Positions 1-9,300 of a stretch of 64,000 bases of DNA are shown here, piece by piece; the stretch's first letter is position 1, and the number at the start of each line of letters is the position of its first letter. Under the pieces are notes generated by a model. It saw only the letters and a program-made list of their open reading frames with translations, did not search any database and was not told the DNA's origin. Source of the stretch: Candidatus Poribacteria bacterium (GTDB taxonomy: Bacteria; Poribacteria; WGA-4E; JAJDTR01); NCBI GenBank assembly GCA_028820655.1, contig JAPPIK010000025.1, forward strand, positions 62,001-126,000, read 5' to 3'. Both the position numbers and the translations under genes were made by a program.

Positions 1-2
1 TC

Positions 3-713
3 GACCCGAAAGCCGCATACCCAATCCTGAGAGAAGCGCGCCGTTGGAACGTACCGGTGATTTCTTTGGACCAGATGTTCCCCAGTATGCCGGTGCACGG
101 ACACGTCACGGTCGACGAATCTCGTCTCGGGGCAAAAGCCGCGCAGTATGCACTAGAACAGATCGGATATAAGGGAAATGTCCTGGTCTTGGAAGCCCCG
201 GTTAGAGTGGAATCAATGCGCAAGATCGCGATTGGCGTTCATAGTGTTTTAGACCGGTATGTAGACACAATCCAAGTAATTTCACGGACGTCAGCGCTTG
301 ACGCAAACGCCGCTTTTGATGTCACGGGTCGGATGCTGAAGGACTACGCAGGCAACATTCAAGCTGTCATTGCGGCGGATAGTACCCTTGCTTTAGGAGC
401 GGTTCAAGGGGTACAATTACATGGACTCGCTGACAAGATTGTTACCGTCGGCGTGGGCGCCGGAGAGAAGGCATGCCGTCAGATAATCCTAAAACAACAC
501 GACGCGGAGGTCGATTTGATGCCCTACGAACGCGGGTTGGAAGCGCTAAAAGCCGTGGTGTCCGCGCTGAACGAGGACGACTTTTCCTATGACGCTCAGT
601 TGCCAAGCGGCGAAATCCTAACGAAAACCAAATTTGGCCCCACCCGTCTAATTACCGCTGCGAACCATCTTCTGCTTGAACGCATGTGGCCGAGTCTGTT
701 TGTTTCAAATTAA
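3..713 (+). CDS. Periplasmic sugar-binding protein, C-terminal part (cut by window edge)
   Basis: The reading frame is open to the left edge of the window, so the gene starts outside. The first visible residues (DPKAAYPILREARRWNVPVI) match the hinge region of ribose/galactose-type periplasmic binding proteins (Peripla_BP_4), where a DP...A...A..GIPV segment precedes the ligand-contacting D. Later segments (AVIAADSTLALGAVQGV, TVGVGAG) match the second lobe. It would deliver a sugar or similar ligand to an ABC importer, or act as the sensor lobe of a LacI-type regulator. No DNA-binding part or permease is visible, so the two cannot be separated. A GTG at 57 is internal and is not the likely start. 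Confidence 0.7.
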   Translation, partial: DPKAAYPILREARRWNVPVISLDQMFPSMPVHGHVTVDESRLGAKAAQYALEQIGYKGNVLVLEAPVRVESMRKIAIGVHSVLDRYVDTIQVISRTSALDANAAFDVTGRMLKDYAGNIQAVIAADSTLALGAVQGVQLHGLADKIVTVGVGAGEKACRQIILKQHDAEVDLMPYERGLEALKAVVSALNEDDFSYDAQLPSGEILTKTKFGPTRLITAANHLLLERMWPSLFVSN

Positions 714-744
714 CCTTATGATTGGGAACAGGGCGGGTTGTACG

Positions 745-1290
745 ATGCGGTTCAGTACATACTTTCTGGCGATAGCGATTTTGACATGTCCTGTTGGCGC
801 GTCAAGAGACGAGGCGCCTCCGAAAGTGGGTGATATCGCTCCCGACTTCACCTTGAAAGACGCCGAAGACCAATCTCACCCCTTAAAGAAGCTACGTGGT
901 AAGGTTGTATTTCTTATCTTGGGCAACAGAAAAATTCGGAAAGAGGACGACAAGTGGGCGGAGGCATTTCAGAAAGATTATGGCGGTCGTGAAGGTATTG
1001 TCGCCTACATCATCGCAGACATGCGGAGCGTCCCCGGATTTGTGCCCAAGAGATTTATCAAGAGGCAACTTAGGAAGAATAAACCACCGGTGACGTTACT
1101 GCTCGATTGGAAAGGCGAAATTCATAATGCCTATCACACCGACATAAAGAAACCGAATCTTTTTCTGATCGCTCCAAATGGATCAATCGTGTTCCATGCG
1201 AAGTCAGACTTTGACGAGAAGACATACGAGAAACTCAAAGCGGCAATCAGCAAGATAAAGCCGCCGGCTAAAGACGCATTGCCGGAATGA
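745..1290 (+). CDS. Exported thioredoxin-fold (AhpC/TSA-like) protein lacking redox cysteines
   Basis: 181 aa from ATG 745; this start places a signal peptide (hydrophobic residues 5-16, then GAS) at the N terminus. The mature part begins with the family motif VGDIAPDFTLKD, followed by LRGKVVFLIL, which is typical of AhpC/TSA, ResA and TlpA proteins. At residues 60-67, where CxxC or the peroxidatic Cys should be, the sequence is GNRKIRKE. The only cysteine (C15) is in the signal peptide, so classical thiol redox chemistry is ruled out. It may be a chaperone or binding version of the fold. It follows the binding-protein gene by 31 nt on the same strand. Fold call fairly sure, function unknown. 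Confidence 0.65.
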   Translation: MRFSTYFLAIAILTCPVGASRDEAPPKVGDIAPDFTLKDAEDQSHPLKKLRGKVVFLILGNRKIRKEDDKWAEAFQKDYGGREGIVAYIIADMRSVPGFVPKRFIKRQLRKNKPPVTLLLDWKGEIHNAYHTDIKKPNLFLIAPNGSIVFHAKSDFDEKTYEKLKAAISKIKPPAKDALPE

Positions 1291-1459
1291 GTTACACCTT
1301 ATATCCTACCGGAACAGTCAATACTTCGGTCAAAGTACTGGCAGTGCTCAATCGAATTCATGGTATTTTCGATTTTGAAAATAGCGCAAGGCTAAGCAAG
1401 TTTCAATAAGAATGCTTGCCTTCTACATGGACTAGAAACAGTGGAAGTAGTGCCCGATT

Positions 1460-1620
1460 TATACACATGCAGCTCCTCGGGAGCAGAAGAATGAATCTAT
1501 GGGTAATTCTATCAACATACCGCTCTTCCGGAGCGAAAGACTCAAAGCCAACAGGGTGATAGAGAACTGCTGGATTTGTCAATCCAGCAGGAGCGGTCGG
1601 GACTCCACGACGCCCTTGTG
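1460..1620. repeat. Intergenic hairpin cluster (gap 1291-1674)
   Basis: The 384-base gap between the thioredoxin-like gene and the epimerase holds three short inverted repeats. GCTCC-tcg-GGAGC lies at 1472-1484, CGCTC-ttccg-GAGCG at 1521-1535, and a perfect 10-bp stem CTGCTGGATT-tgtc-AATCCAGCAG at 1567-1590. The first two share an ACAT lead-in and are about 49 nt apart. The same arrangement recurs near 23.5 kb. None is followed by a T-run, so they are not classical terminators. Nothing else is visible in 1291-1460. Confidence 0.6.
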
Positions 1621-1674
1621 TTTGTAAAATTGTAAGAATTATCTTTGCAAATTGCTTAATCTGGAAAATTGTGC

Positions 1675-2646
1675 ATGGTATACTTCGTCACTGGCTGCGC
1701 CGGATTCATCGGAAGCAAAGTCACCGAGTTGCTGCTCAAGGATGGGCACACCGTAGTCGGTGTTGATAATCTCAACGATGCTTATGATGTGCGATTGAAA
1801 AGCTGGCGGCTTCAACAATTTGAGGGGGAGTCCGGTTTTCAGTTTCATGAACTGGACATTTGCAATCAATCTGGATTACGCGAGGTGTTCAACGCAAACA
1901 CTCCGGATGCGGTCATCAATCTGGCTGCCCGCGCCGGTGTCCGCTACTCAGTCGAAAACCCGTGGGTATATTATGAAACGAATGTCACCGGTACACTGAA
2001 TCTGCTGGAGTTATGCAGGGAAGCGGAAGTCAAGAAATTTGTACTGGCATCAACATCAAGCTTGTATGGGGCAAATAATCCTCAACCATTCCGAGAAGAC
2101 GCCAACACAAATTCTCCGATTTCTCCATACGCCGCGTCAAAAAAGGGAGCGGAAACGCTCTGCTACACCTATCACCATCTGCACGGCATAGATGTGACGG
2201 TGCTTCGCTTTTTCACCGTGTATGGTCCCGCGGGGAGGCCGGATATGAGCCCGTTTCGATTTGTCCAATGGATAAGCGAAGGGCGTCCAGTGGTGGTATA
2301 TGGAGACGGGGGGCAGTCGCGCGACTTCACCTACGTTGACGACGTTGCCCGCGGAACAATTGCGGGCCTAAAGCCGTTAGGCTATGAGGTCATCAATCTG
2401 GGATCGGATTCTCCTGCCGTACTAATGGACATGATCCATCTGGTGGAGGAACTAACAGGGAAAAAAGCCGAAATTGAACATAAACCCGTCCATCCTGCAG
2501 ATGTACGCGCAACGTGGGCTGACATCGGACGAGCCGAACAGCTATTGGGATGGCACCCCCGTTCTTCATTTCGGAATGGATTTTCAGCGCTGGTAGATTG
2601 GTACCAAGCCAATAGGGAATGGGCGAAGGAAATCTCAACGATTTAG
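1675..2646 (+). CDS. NAD-dependent nucleotide-sugar epimerase (GalE / UDP-glucuronate 4-epimerase type SDR)
   Basis: Extended SDR of 323 aa. The Rossmann motif TGCAGFIGS lies at residues 6-14, a catalytic STSSLYG segment at 127-132, and YxxxK with Y152 and K156. Further motifs are RFFTVYGPAGRPDM and YGDGGQSRDFTYVDDV, which are typical of UDP-glucuronate 4-epimerases and related UDP-hexose epimerases. It would interconvert UDP-sugars for surface polysaccharides in the cytoplasm. ATG 1675 is preferred over the TTG at 1669 because the Rossmann strand begins directly after it and a GGAA lies upstream. The exact sugar cannot be read from the sequence. It stands alone, with 181 bases before sucC. 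Confidence 0.85.
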   Translation: MVYFVTGCAGFIGSKVTELLLKDGHTVVGVDNLNDAYDVRLKSWRLQQFEGESGFQFHELDICNQSGLREVFNANTPDAVINLAARAGVRYSVENPWVYYETNVTGTLNLLELCREAEVKKFVLASTSSLYGANNPQPFREDANTNSPISPYAASKKGAETLCYTYHHLHGIDVTVLRFFTVYGPAGRPDMSPFRFVQWISEGRPVVVYGDGGQSRDFTYVDDVARGTIAGLKPLGYEVINLGSDSPAVLMDMIHLVEELTGKKAEIEHKPVHPADVRATWADIGRAEQLLGWHPRSSFRNGFSALVDWYQANREWAKEISTI

Positions 2647-2827
2647 CGCCTTAAACAGGACTCTGTATCATCGTAGGGTAGACACCTCGATCAAGTGAGT
2701 GCATTACAGACCCAATGGTAATCCCTAGAAATCTTACCAGCCTTAAAAGCCCTTTAGAGTTCAAGCAAACGAATAGTGGATTCGAGCGAGGAAATGAAAA
2801 CCAATATAATGAATTCGGAGACTATGG

Positions 2828-4003
2828 ATGAACATACATGAATACCAAGCGATAGAAATCTTAAAAGCCCACGGTGTCAATGTTCCGAACGCAGACGTTG
2901 CGTCAACCCCGGCAGAAGCGGAAGCAATCGCTCGAAAACTCGACTGTTCGACATACGTTGTGAAGGCGCAAATTCATGCCGGCGGACGCGGAAAGGGTGG
3001 AGGCGTGAAACTAGCGAAAAGCCCCGAAGAGGTCAGGACGCACGCGGACGCTATATTGGGAATGCAACTTGTGACCCATCAAACGGGCCCGCAGGGCAAG
3101 CTGGTTAGCAAAGTCTTGGTAGCCGAAGCGAGCGAGATTGTCGATGAATTTTATCTCGGCATGGTGCTTGATCGGGCGGCTTCGCGCATCGTGTTGATGG
3201 GCAGCGACGAAGGCGGGATTAACATTGAAGAGGTGGCATCAACCCGCCCCGAGAAGATTTTCAAAGAGATGATAGATCCGACGGTTGGGTTACGCCCCTT
3301 TCAAGCACGGCGACTGGCTTACAATCTTGCTATCCCCAAGGATCTCATCTCGAAAGCCGCTTCATTGATGTCTGCGCTGTACGCTACCTTCATCGATTGC
3401 GACTGCTCGCTCGTGGAAATCAATCCGCTTGCTATCACGAAAACTTACGGGGAACAGGACATTGCGGCGCTTGATGCCAAACTCAATTTCGATGATAATG
3501 CGCTCTGGCGGCAACCAGACATCGAGTGCATGCGCGATCCGAGCGAGGAGGATTCCCGCGAGTTGGAGGCAAGTGAATCGGGATTGAGTTACATCAGTCT
3601 CGAGGGAGATATTGGGTGCATGGTGAATGGCGCAGGACTTGCCATGGCGACAATGGATCTGATTAAACTGCACGGTGGCGAGCCGGCGAATTTTCTCGAT
3701 GTCGGAGGAGGGGCGACGACCGAGACCGTCGCACACGCATTTCGTCTAATCCTCGCGGACAAAAAGGTGAAAGCGGTGTTGGTGAACATTTTCGGCGGCA
3801 TTATGAAGTGTGACGTCATCGCGAACGGCATTATCGAAGCTGTCAAGCAGGAAGCATTGGAAGTACCGCTCATCGTGCGCCTCGAGGGCACAAATGTTGA
3901 AATCGGCAAAGAGCTTCTTACAAATTCCGGTTTGAATTTGATTACGGCTGATGGGCTTGCGGAAGCGGCACGGCAAGCAGTGGCCGCTGTGCAGGGGAAC
4001 TGA
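2828..4003 (+). CDS. sucC: Succinyl-CoA ligase, beta subunit
   Basis: 391 aa, the usual length for SucC. The N-terminal ATP-grasp domain opens with [17 protein letters not shown] and the nucleotide-binding [16 protein letters not shown]. The C-terminal CoA-ligase domain carries FLDVGGGAT and [17 protein letters not shown]. With the alpha subunit it converts succinyl-CoA to succinate while making ATP or GTP in the TCA cycle. The partner sucD is not adjacent: it lies at 8159, after a serpin, pgk and proS on the same strand. The TGA stop is separated by one base from the serpin ATG, so the two are probably co-translated. Confidence 0.95.
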   Translation: MNIHEYQAIEILKAHGVNVPNADVASTPAEAEAIARKLDCSTYVVKAQIHAGGRGKGGGVKLAKSPEEVRTHADAILGMQLVTHQTGPQGKLVSKVLVAEASEIVDEFYLGMVLDRAASRIVLMGSDEGGINIEEVASTRPEKIFKEMIDPTVGLRPFQARRLAYNLAIPKDLISKAASLMSALYATFIDCDCSLVEINPLAITKTYGEQDIAALDAKLNFDDNALWRQPDIECMRDPSEEDSRELEASESGLSYISLEGDIGCMVNGAGLAMATMDLIKLHGGEPANFLDVGGGATTETVAHAFRLILADKKVKAVLVNIFGGIMKCDVIANGIIEAVKQEALEVPLIVRLEGTNVEIGKELLTNSGLNLITADGLAEAARQAVAAVQGN

Positions 4004-4004
4004 G

Positions 4005-5240
4005 ATGAAAAAACTTTCAAGCTGGACAATCTGCATCCCATGCGCGTGTACAGTTCTGTTGTGCTTTTCGGCTTGTTCTGACGGAGGTTCACCGAAGGAT
4101 GCTATTGACGAGGTATTGAACCTCATTGACGATTCATCTATTTCAAACGTCGCTACCGCTAACACCTCGTTCGGGTTCAAGCTGCTAAAGGATCTGCAGA
4201 AACGACAACCCGATTCGAATATCATGATTTCGCCGCTGAGCATTTCGATTGCGCTGACGATGACGTACAACGGAGCCGTAGGGCAAACGCAACGCGCCAT
4301 GGCAGAGGTGTTGGACATCGAAGGTTTGGGCATTGACACGGTCAATCGCTCCAACGCGGCGCTGCGAAACAGCTTGGAAAACACCGACCCGAAAGTCGAA
4401 ATCGCGATTGCAAACTCGATCTGGTCAAGTCAAGGAGTAGATTTCAACCCAGGATTTCTCGACCGAAACCGTGAGTTCTTTGAGGCGGAGATCGGGGCGC
4501 TCAATTTCAATGATCCGCAGGCGACCGAAATCATAAACGGTTGGGTAGATACAAACACGAACGGCAAGATAAATCAGATCGTTCAACAGATCGACCCGGC
4601 AACGCTGATATTCCTGATAAATGCCATATACTTCAAAGGGAGTTGGCAGAAAGAGTTCGACAAATCCGCAACCCGCGACGGCATCTTTCATCTATCCGAT
4701 GGCGGGCAAAAGCGGGTGAAATTGATGTATCGAAAAGGGGCATATTCACATTTGCGAGGCGAGAATTTTGAAGCCGCCCGGCTGCCGTATGGCGAGGGCA
4801 GAGTGAGTATGTATATCTTTCTACCGGATCGCGATTCTAACCCAAACGATGTCATCGAACAGTTGAACGCAGAAAACTGGTCACATTGGCTTTCCCAATT
4901 CCAAGACCGGACGGACAACAGCGAGATGATACTACCGCGTTTTAAATTGGAGTACGAAGTAAGACTCAACGAGGCACTGACGGCGCTGGGGATGGGAATT
5001 GCCTTCGTTGCAGGTGCAGATTTTAGCGGCATGGGCACACAGCTGTTTATCAGCGAGGTACGGCACAAAACCATTATCGAAGTAAACGAGGAGGGAACCG
5101 AAGCGGCAGCCGTGACAGCCGTTGTCGGAGTCAAATCTCTGCCTCCCGCCTTCCGAGTGGACCGTCCTTTCATTTTCGCCATTCATGACGACAGAACGGA
5201 GACGATACTATTCCTAGGCATCGTTGTGGAACCGGTCTAG
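4005..5240 (+). CDS. Serpin (lipoprotein protease inhibitor)
   Basis: 411 aa from ATG 4005, one base after sucC; this start gives a lipoprotein signal ending in LCFSAC, so the protein should sit on a membrane facing outward. The full serpin body is present: FGFKLLKDL, SPLSISIALTMTYNGA, NAIYFKGSWQKEF, LPRFKLE, and the C-terminal signature DRPFIFAI. The reactive loop has an inhibitory-type hinge, EEGTEAAAVTA. Aligned to antitrypsin by the downstream SLPPAFRVDRPF, the scissile bond falls at Lys-Ser, suggesting a trypsin-like target. The loop is one residue shorter than usual. Serpins are patchy in bacteria. Its place inside a sucC-to-sucD stretch is odd. Confidence 0.92.
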   Translation: MKKLSSWTICIPCACTVLLCFSACSDGGSPKDAIDEVLNLIDDSSISNVATANTSFGFKLLKDLQKRQPDSNIMISPLSISIALTMTYNGAVGQTQRAMAEVLDIEGLGIDTVNRSNAALRNSLENTDPKVEIAIANSIWSSQGVDFNPGFLDRNREFFEAEIGALNFNDPQATEIINGWVDTNTNGKINQIVQQIDPATLIFLINAIYFKGSWQKEFDKSATRDGIFHLSDGGQKRVKLMYRKGAYSHLRGENFEAARLPYGEGRVSMYIFLPDRDSNPNDVIEQLNAENWSHWLSQFQDRTDNSEMILPRFKLEYEVRLNEALTALGMGIAFVAGADFSGMGTQLFISEVRHKTIIEVNEEGTEAAAVTAVVGVKSLPPAFRVDRPFIFAIHDDRTETILFLGIVVEPV

Positions 5241-5391
5241 GCTAGATTCTGCGAACGAAAGGTGCGTGGGAACTTCGGTCAACTTAATGCCTCCAACGCA
5301 CTACGCCAAATTGAAGTGGGAAGCGCGAAAACAAACTTAAACGGATTTAACCCATGCGAATTGGCACAACTATGTAGCGGGGACTTGATGA

Positions 5392-6576
5392 ATGGCGGAG
5401 AAACTTGGTCTGAATGACATAACCGCGCGAGGCAAGCGTGTGTTGGTGCGCGTTGATTTCAACGTGCCGATGAAAGATGGTCGTATCACCGACAACACCA
5501 GAATTCGAGCCGCCCTCCCTACGATTCTACAACTCATTCATGACGGCGCCAAGATGGTGCTGGCGACCCATCTGGGGCGCCCCAATGGTTTCGAATCGGA
5601 GTTTTCCACTGAGCCGCTCGCCGTAGAGTTGAGTAAACTCATCGGACAACGAGTGCAACACACTGGAGATTGCATCGGACCCAAAGTTGAAAACACAATC
5701 AATGAACTTCAAGAGGGCGACATACTATTACTTGAGAATATCCGCTTCTACAAAGAGGAAACTCAAAATGACGCGGAGTTTGCGCGTACGCTGGCTGTGC
5801 TAGTAGACATGTATGTGAATGACGCTTTTGGCACCGCACATCGCGCTCATGCTTCAACTGAAGGAATCACCCGCCATTTCGATCAGTGCGCTGCGGGGTT
5901 GCTGATGGAACGAGAAATTGAATACCTCGGCAAAGTGGTCGAGAGACCGGAGCACCCGTTTGTTGCAATACTTGGCGGTGCGAAAATCTCGGATAAAATC
6001 GGAGTGATTGAAAACTTAATCGAAAGCGTTGACGCGCTCCTCATTGGTGGCGGCATGGCGTATACATTTCTGAAAACCATAGGGCTGCCAATCGGCGACT
6101 CGATAGTGGAACCGGCTAAATTGGAACTGGCAAGCGAGCTACTCAAGAAAGCCGCGGATCGGAATTTGGGCATCTTCCTGCCGGAAGACCACGTTATTGG
6201 TAGAGAATTAAATCTCTGTACAGAATCAAGGATTGTAGCACGCACGGAAATACCTGACGGTTGGAGGGGTTTGGACATCGGTCCTAAGTCGGTTGAGGCT
6301 TTCGGTGCGATTGTCGATGGAGCAAACACTATCTTCTGGAATGGTCCATTGGGCATGTACGAATTCGAAAAATTTGCGAACGGCACAATTGAAATTGCCA
6401 AACGAGTCGCCGAGTCGGACGCGGTTAGCATCATCGGCGGCGGTGATTGTGTCGCCGCCGTGCACAAAGCCGGAGTTGCCGATCGAATAACACATATCTC
6501 CACCGGCGGTGGTGCATCACTAGAATTTCTTGAAGGAAAATCATTGCCCGGAATCGACGCATTGACGGATAAATAA
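5392..6576 (+). CDS. pgk: Phosphoglycerate kinase
   Basis: 394 aa, standard length for bacterial PGK. The N-terminal motif KRVLVRVDFNVPMKDGRI and the LLLENIRFYKEE segment bind phosphoglycerate. FVAILGGAKISDKI leads into the C-terminal nucleotide domain, with FWNGPLGMYE and the terminal GGGDCVAAVHKAG loop. It transfers phosphate between 1,3-bisphosphoglycerate and ADP in glycolysis. The start ATG 5392 lies shortly after AGCGGGGAC, a plausible ribosome site. It lies 151 bases after the serpin gene, without an obvious terminator, and 59 bases before proS. Confidence 0.96.
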   Translation: MAEKLGLNDITARGKRVLVRVDFNVPMKDGRITDNTRIRAALPTILQLIHDGAKMVLATHLGRPNGFESEFSTEPLAVELSKLIGQRVQHTGDCIGPKVENTINELQEGDILLLENIRFYKEETQNDAEFARTLAVLVDMYVNDAFGTAHRAHASTEGITRHFDQCAAGLLMEREIEYLGKVVERPEHPFVAILGGAKISDKIGVIENLIESVDALLIGGGMAYTFLKTIGLPIGDSIVEPAKLELASELLKKAADRNLGIFLPEDHVIGRELNLCTESRIVARTEIPDGWRGLDIGPKSVEAFGAIVDGANTIFWNGPLGMYEFEKFANGTIEIAKRVAESDAVSIIGGGDCVAAVHKAGVADRITHISTGGGASLEFLEGKSLPGIDALTDK

Positions 6577-6635
6577 GAATAAAGCACCTTAGATTTTGGA
6601 AATCGAAGCAGGAAAATTAAGGAGACATTGCACAC

Positions 6636-8075
6636 ATGTTTCAAAAAATCACCCCTCGCAGTCAGGACTATTCCGAATGGTACACTGAGGTGATCCGTGG
6701 GGCGGAACTGGCAGATTACGCGCCCGTGCGCGGTTGCATGGTTATTCGACCCTACGGCTACGAACTTTGGGAAAACGTGAAGGAGGGTTTAGATCGCCGC
6801 TTTAAGGAAACGGGGCATGAGAACGCCTATTTTCCGCTTTTCGTTCCGATGAGTTTCATTGAGAAGGAGGCTGAACATGTCGAAGGTTTCGCGCCCGAGT
6901 TGGCGGTTGTAACACACGGCGGCGGCAAGAAACTAGAAGATCCTTTAGTGGTGCGCCCTACCTCCGAGACGGTCATCGGGCACATGTACAGCCAGTGGAT
7001 TCAGTCATACCGCGACTTGCCGGTGCTGATTAACCAATGGGCGAACGTGGTACGATGGGAGTTGCGCACTCGGCTATTTTTGCGCACGATGGAATTCCTC
7101 TGGCAGGAGGGGCATACCGCGCACGCCACCGTTGAGGAAGCCCAAGAGGAAACCTTGCGAATGCTCGACGTTTATACAGATTTTGCCGTCAATGACGCCG
7201 CTATACCGGTTATTCCCGGGCGCAAGAGCGACAGCGAGAAATTCCCCGGTGCGGATGCTTCCTATAGCATAGAAGCCATGATGGGCGATGGACGAGCGCT
7301 ACAATCGGGCACATCTCACAATCTCGGACAGAACTTTGCTAAAGCTTTTGAGATCCAATATCAGGACGAAAACAGTGAACTGCAATACTGCTGGACTACG
7401 AGCTGGGGTGTAAGTACCCGTATGGTCGGCGCGATAATCATGACACACGGGGACGATCAAGGTCTTGTTTTGCCACCGCAATTGGCGCCCATTCAGGTCG
7501 TTATCATACCAATCTGGAAGAAAAACAGAGACGACGATAAACGGTCAGTCATGGAAGCGGTGGCAAAGATGACCGCCGAAATTGGCGAGGATGTCCGTGT
7601 GAAGGTAGACGACCGAGACGAATATTCGCCCGGTTGGAAATTTAACGAGTGGGAGCTAAAAGGTGTGCCGTTACGTATCGAGATTGGTCCGCGTGACGTA
7701 GAAAAGGGTGAGGTTGTGTTCGCTCGAAGAGATCAGCCGGGCAGAGAAGGTAAATCTTCCATTCCGTTGTCAGGCATATCGGCAGCGGTTAACGACTCAC
7801 TGACCGCCATCCAGGGCGCCCTGCTGCAGCGCGCCACGGATTTCCGCGATGAAAATACGACTGAAGCGGCGGACTACGATCAACTCAAAGCGGCAGTCGC
7901 CACCGGCTTTGCGCGTGCTTGGTGGTGCGGAAACCCGTCATGCGAGGATCAGGTGAAAGCCGACACGCAAGCGACCACTCGCTGTATGCCGATAGATCAA
8001 CCCGGCGGGGATGGAGAGTGCATTGTGTGCGGCGAATCGGCGACGGAGATAACTGTTTTCGCACGAGCCTATTAG
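6636..8075 (+). CDS. proS: Prolyl-tRNA synthetase (short, archaeal/eukaryotic-type ProS)
   Basis: 479 aa. Class II motifs are clear: motif 2 RWELRTRLFLRTMEFLWQEG, and motif 3 toward the middle. It lacks the editing insertion of the E. coli type and has the C-terminal zinc-type extension with several cysteines (WWCGNPSC, then CIVCGE), ending in the family-typical FARAY. It belongs to the ProS3 class, which many bacteria share with archaea and eukaryotes. It charges tRNA-Pro in the cytoplasm. The start ATG 6636 is preceded by TTAAGGAGACAT, a strong ribosome site. Only 59 bases separate it from pgk, too few for a T-box leader. Confidence 0.95.
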   Translation: MFQKITPRSQDYSEWYTEVIRGAELADYAPVRGCMVIRPYGYELWENVKEGLDRRFKETGHENAYFPLFVPMSFIEKEAEHVEGFAPELAVVTHGGGKKLEDPLVVRPTSETVIGHMYSQWIQSYRDLPVLINQWANVVRWELRTRLFLRTMEFLWQEGHTAHATVEEAQEETLRMLDVYTDFAVNDAAIPVIPGRKSDSEKFPGADASYSIEAMMGDGRALQSGTSHNLGQNFAKAFEIQYQDENSELQYCWTTSWGVSTRMVGAIIMTHGDDQGLVLPPQLAPIQVVIIPIWKKNRDDDKRSVMEAVAKMTAEIGEDVRVKVDDRDEYSPGWKFNEWELKGVPLRIEIGPRDVEKGEVVFARRDQPGREGKSSIPLSGISAAVNDSLTAIQGALLQRATDFRDENTTEAADYDQLKAAVATGFARAWWCGNPSCEDQVKADTQATTRCMPIDQPGGDGECIVCGESATEITVFARAY

Positions 8076-8158
8076 CACATAACAATGTTGACGAAACTTG
8101 AATCAGGATTTAGCAACCTGTAACGAAATACGAATTATTTTCCAAGGAACTTGATTGA

Positions 8159-9034
8159 ATGGGCATTCTTGTAAATCGAGACACGAGAGTTGTCGTTCAA
8201 GGGATAACTGGGCGTTCCGGACGGTTTCATACCCAACAGTGCGTTGAATACGGCACACAGATTGTCGCAGGCGTTACCCCGGGCAGAGGCGGCTCGGATG
8301 TTGACGGAATCCCCGTTTACGATACGGTGAGCGAAGCTGTGGAGGCGACCGGTGCGGATACATCCGTCATCTTCGTGCCGGCGCGATTTGATGCCGCCGA
8401 CTCGGTCATGGAAGCGGCTGATGCCGGCATTAGCCTAATCGTATGCATCACAGAAGGGGCGCCCGTACTTGACATGATAAAGGCCAAGCGTTTTCTGGAC
8501 GGGCTGTCCACTCGACTGATTGGTCCAAACTGCCCTGGAGTTATTACACCCGGAGAGTGCAAAATCGGAATCATGCCGGGTTACATTCATCGTCCCGGCA
8601 AGATCGGCATCGTCTCTCGAAGTGGAACTTTAACCTATGAAGCAGTGGATCAGGTGACAAAACTCGGATTGGGCCAGTCCACCTGCGTTGGTATCGGCGG
8701 CGATCCAGTCATCGGTACGACTTTCGTTGATGTCCTGACGTTATTTGAAGCCGATAAAGACACGGAAGGGGTGATAATGATTGGGGAAATCGGCGGGACG
8801 GCCGAAGAATCGGCGGCTCAATTTGTGAAGGAAAACATGAGCAAGCCGGTTGTCGGCTTCATCGCGGGACAGACCGCCCCCAAGGGTAAACGGATGGGAC
8901 ACGCCGGCGCGATCATTTCGGGAGGACAGGGCACAGCGGCGGAGAAGATAGAGGTGTTAAGATCCGCCGGCATCGCCGTTTCCCAAAGCCCCGCGACAAT
9001 TGGAGACACACTCGTGCAGGCGCTCGGCAGTTAA
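8159..9034 (+). CDS. sucD: Succinyl-CoA ligase, alpha subunit
   Basis: 291 aa. The CoA-binding motif [12 protein letters not shown] lies near residue 16, and the [10 protein letters not shown] loop at 122-131. The phospho-accepting histidine is H248 in [25 protein letters not shown] is the glutamate-containing loop facing the beta subunit. It completes the enzyme begun by sucC, more than 4 kb upstream. The start ATG 8159 follows AAGGAAC. It is the last gene of the plus-strand run; minus-strand genes converge on it from 9070. Confidence 0.95.
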   Translation: MGILVNRDTRVVVQGITGRSGRFHTQQCVEYGTQIVAGVTPGRGGSDVDGIPVYDTVSEAVEATGADTSVIFVPARFDAADSVMEAADAGISLIVCITEGAPVLDMIKAKRFLDGLSTRLIGPNCPGVITPGECKIGIMPGYIHRPGKIGIVSRSGTLTYEAVDQVTKLGLGQSTCVGIGGDPVIGTTFVDVLTLFEADKDTEGVIMIGEIGGTAEESAAQFVKENMSKPVVGFIAGQTAPKGKRMGHAGAIISGGQGTAAEKIEVLRSAGIAVSQSPATIGDTLVQALGS

Positions 9035-9069
9035 ATTGGATTCGATGGCGACGACGGTACCTTTTCTAT

Positions 9070-9300
9070 TCACTTGAGACGTACACGGTAATGTCTCGGA
9101 CCAAGTTTCTCCAACCACCCATCCTTCAACCATTGTTCGCGACGTTTCAGCGATAGTTTGATCAGATCCCGGCGTGAAGCCGCGTCTCGCGGACGACGGC
9201 GAGGCGATCGGTGCAACTGTTTTGCGCGTTGCTTGAGTTGATATTCTCGCGATTTCTCTCTTATGTTTTGGACGTGCCGATCAAAGTTTACGATTTTCAT
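9070..9300 (-). CDS. Small basic protein coupled to a nucleotidyltransferase
   Basis: 76 aa, very rich in Arg and Lys, predicted mostly helical, ending with KLGPRHYRVRLK. I do not recognise the family. Its ATG overlaps the TGA of the upstream nucleotidyltransferase by four bases (ATGA), so translation is probably coupled. The composition suggests nucleic-acid binding. As the second gene of a nucleotidyltransferase pair it could be the partner in a toxin-antitoxin-like module, but no known toxin or antitoxin motif is visible. It is the last gene of the hisI-trpEG transcription unit. Confidence 0.6.
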   Translation of the reverse strand: MKIVNFDRHVQNIREKSREYQLKQRAKQLHRSPRRRPRDAASRRDLIKLSLKRREQWLKDGWLEKLGPRHYRVRLK

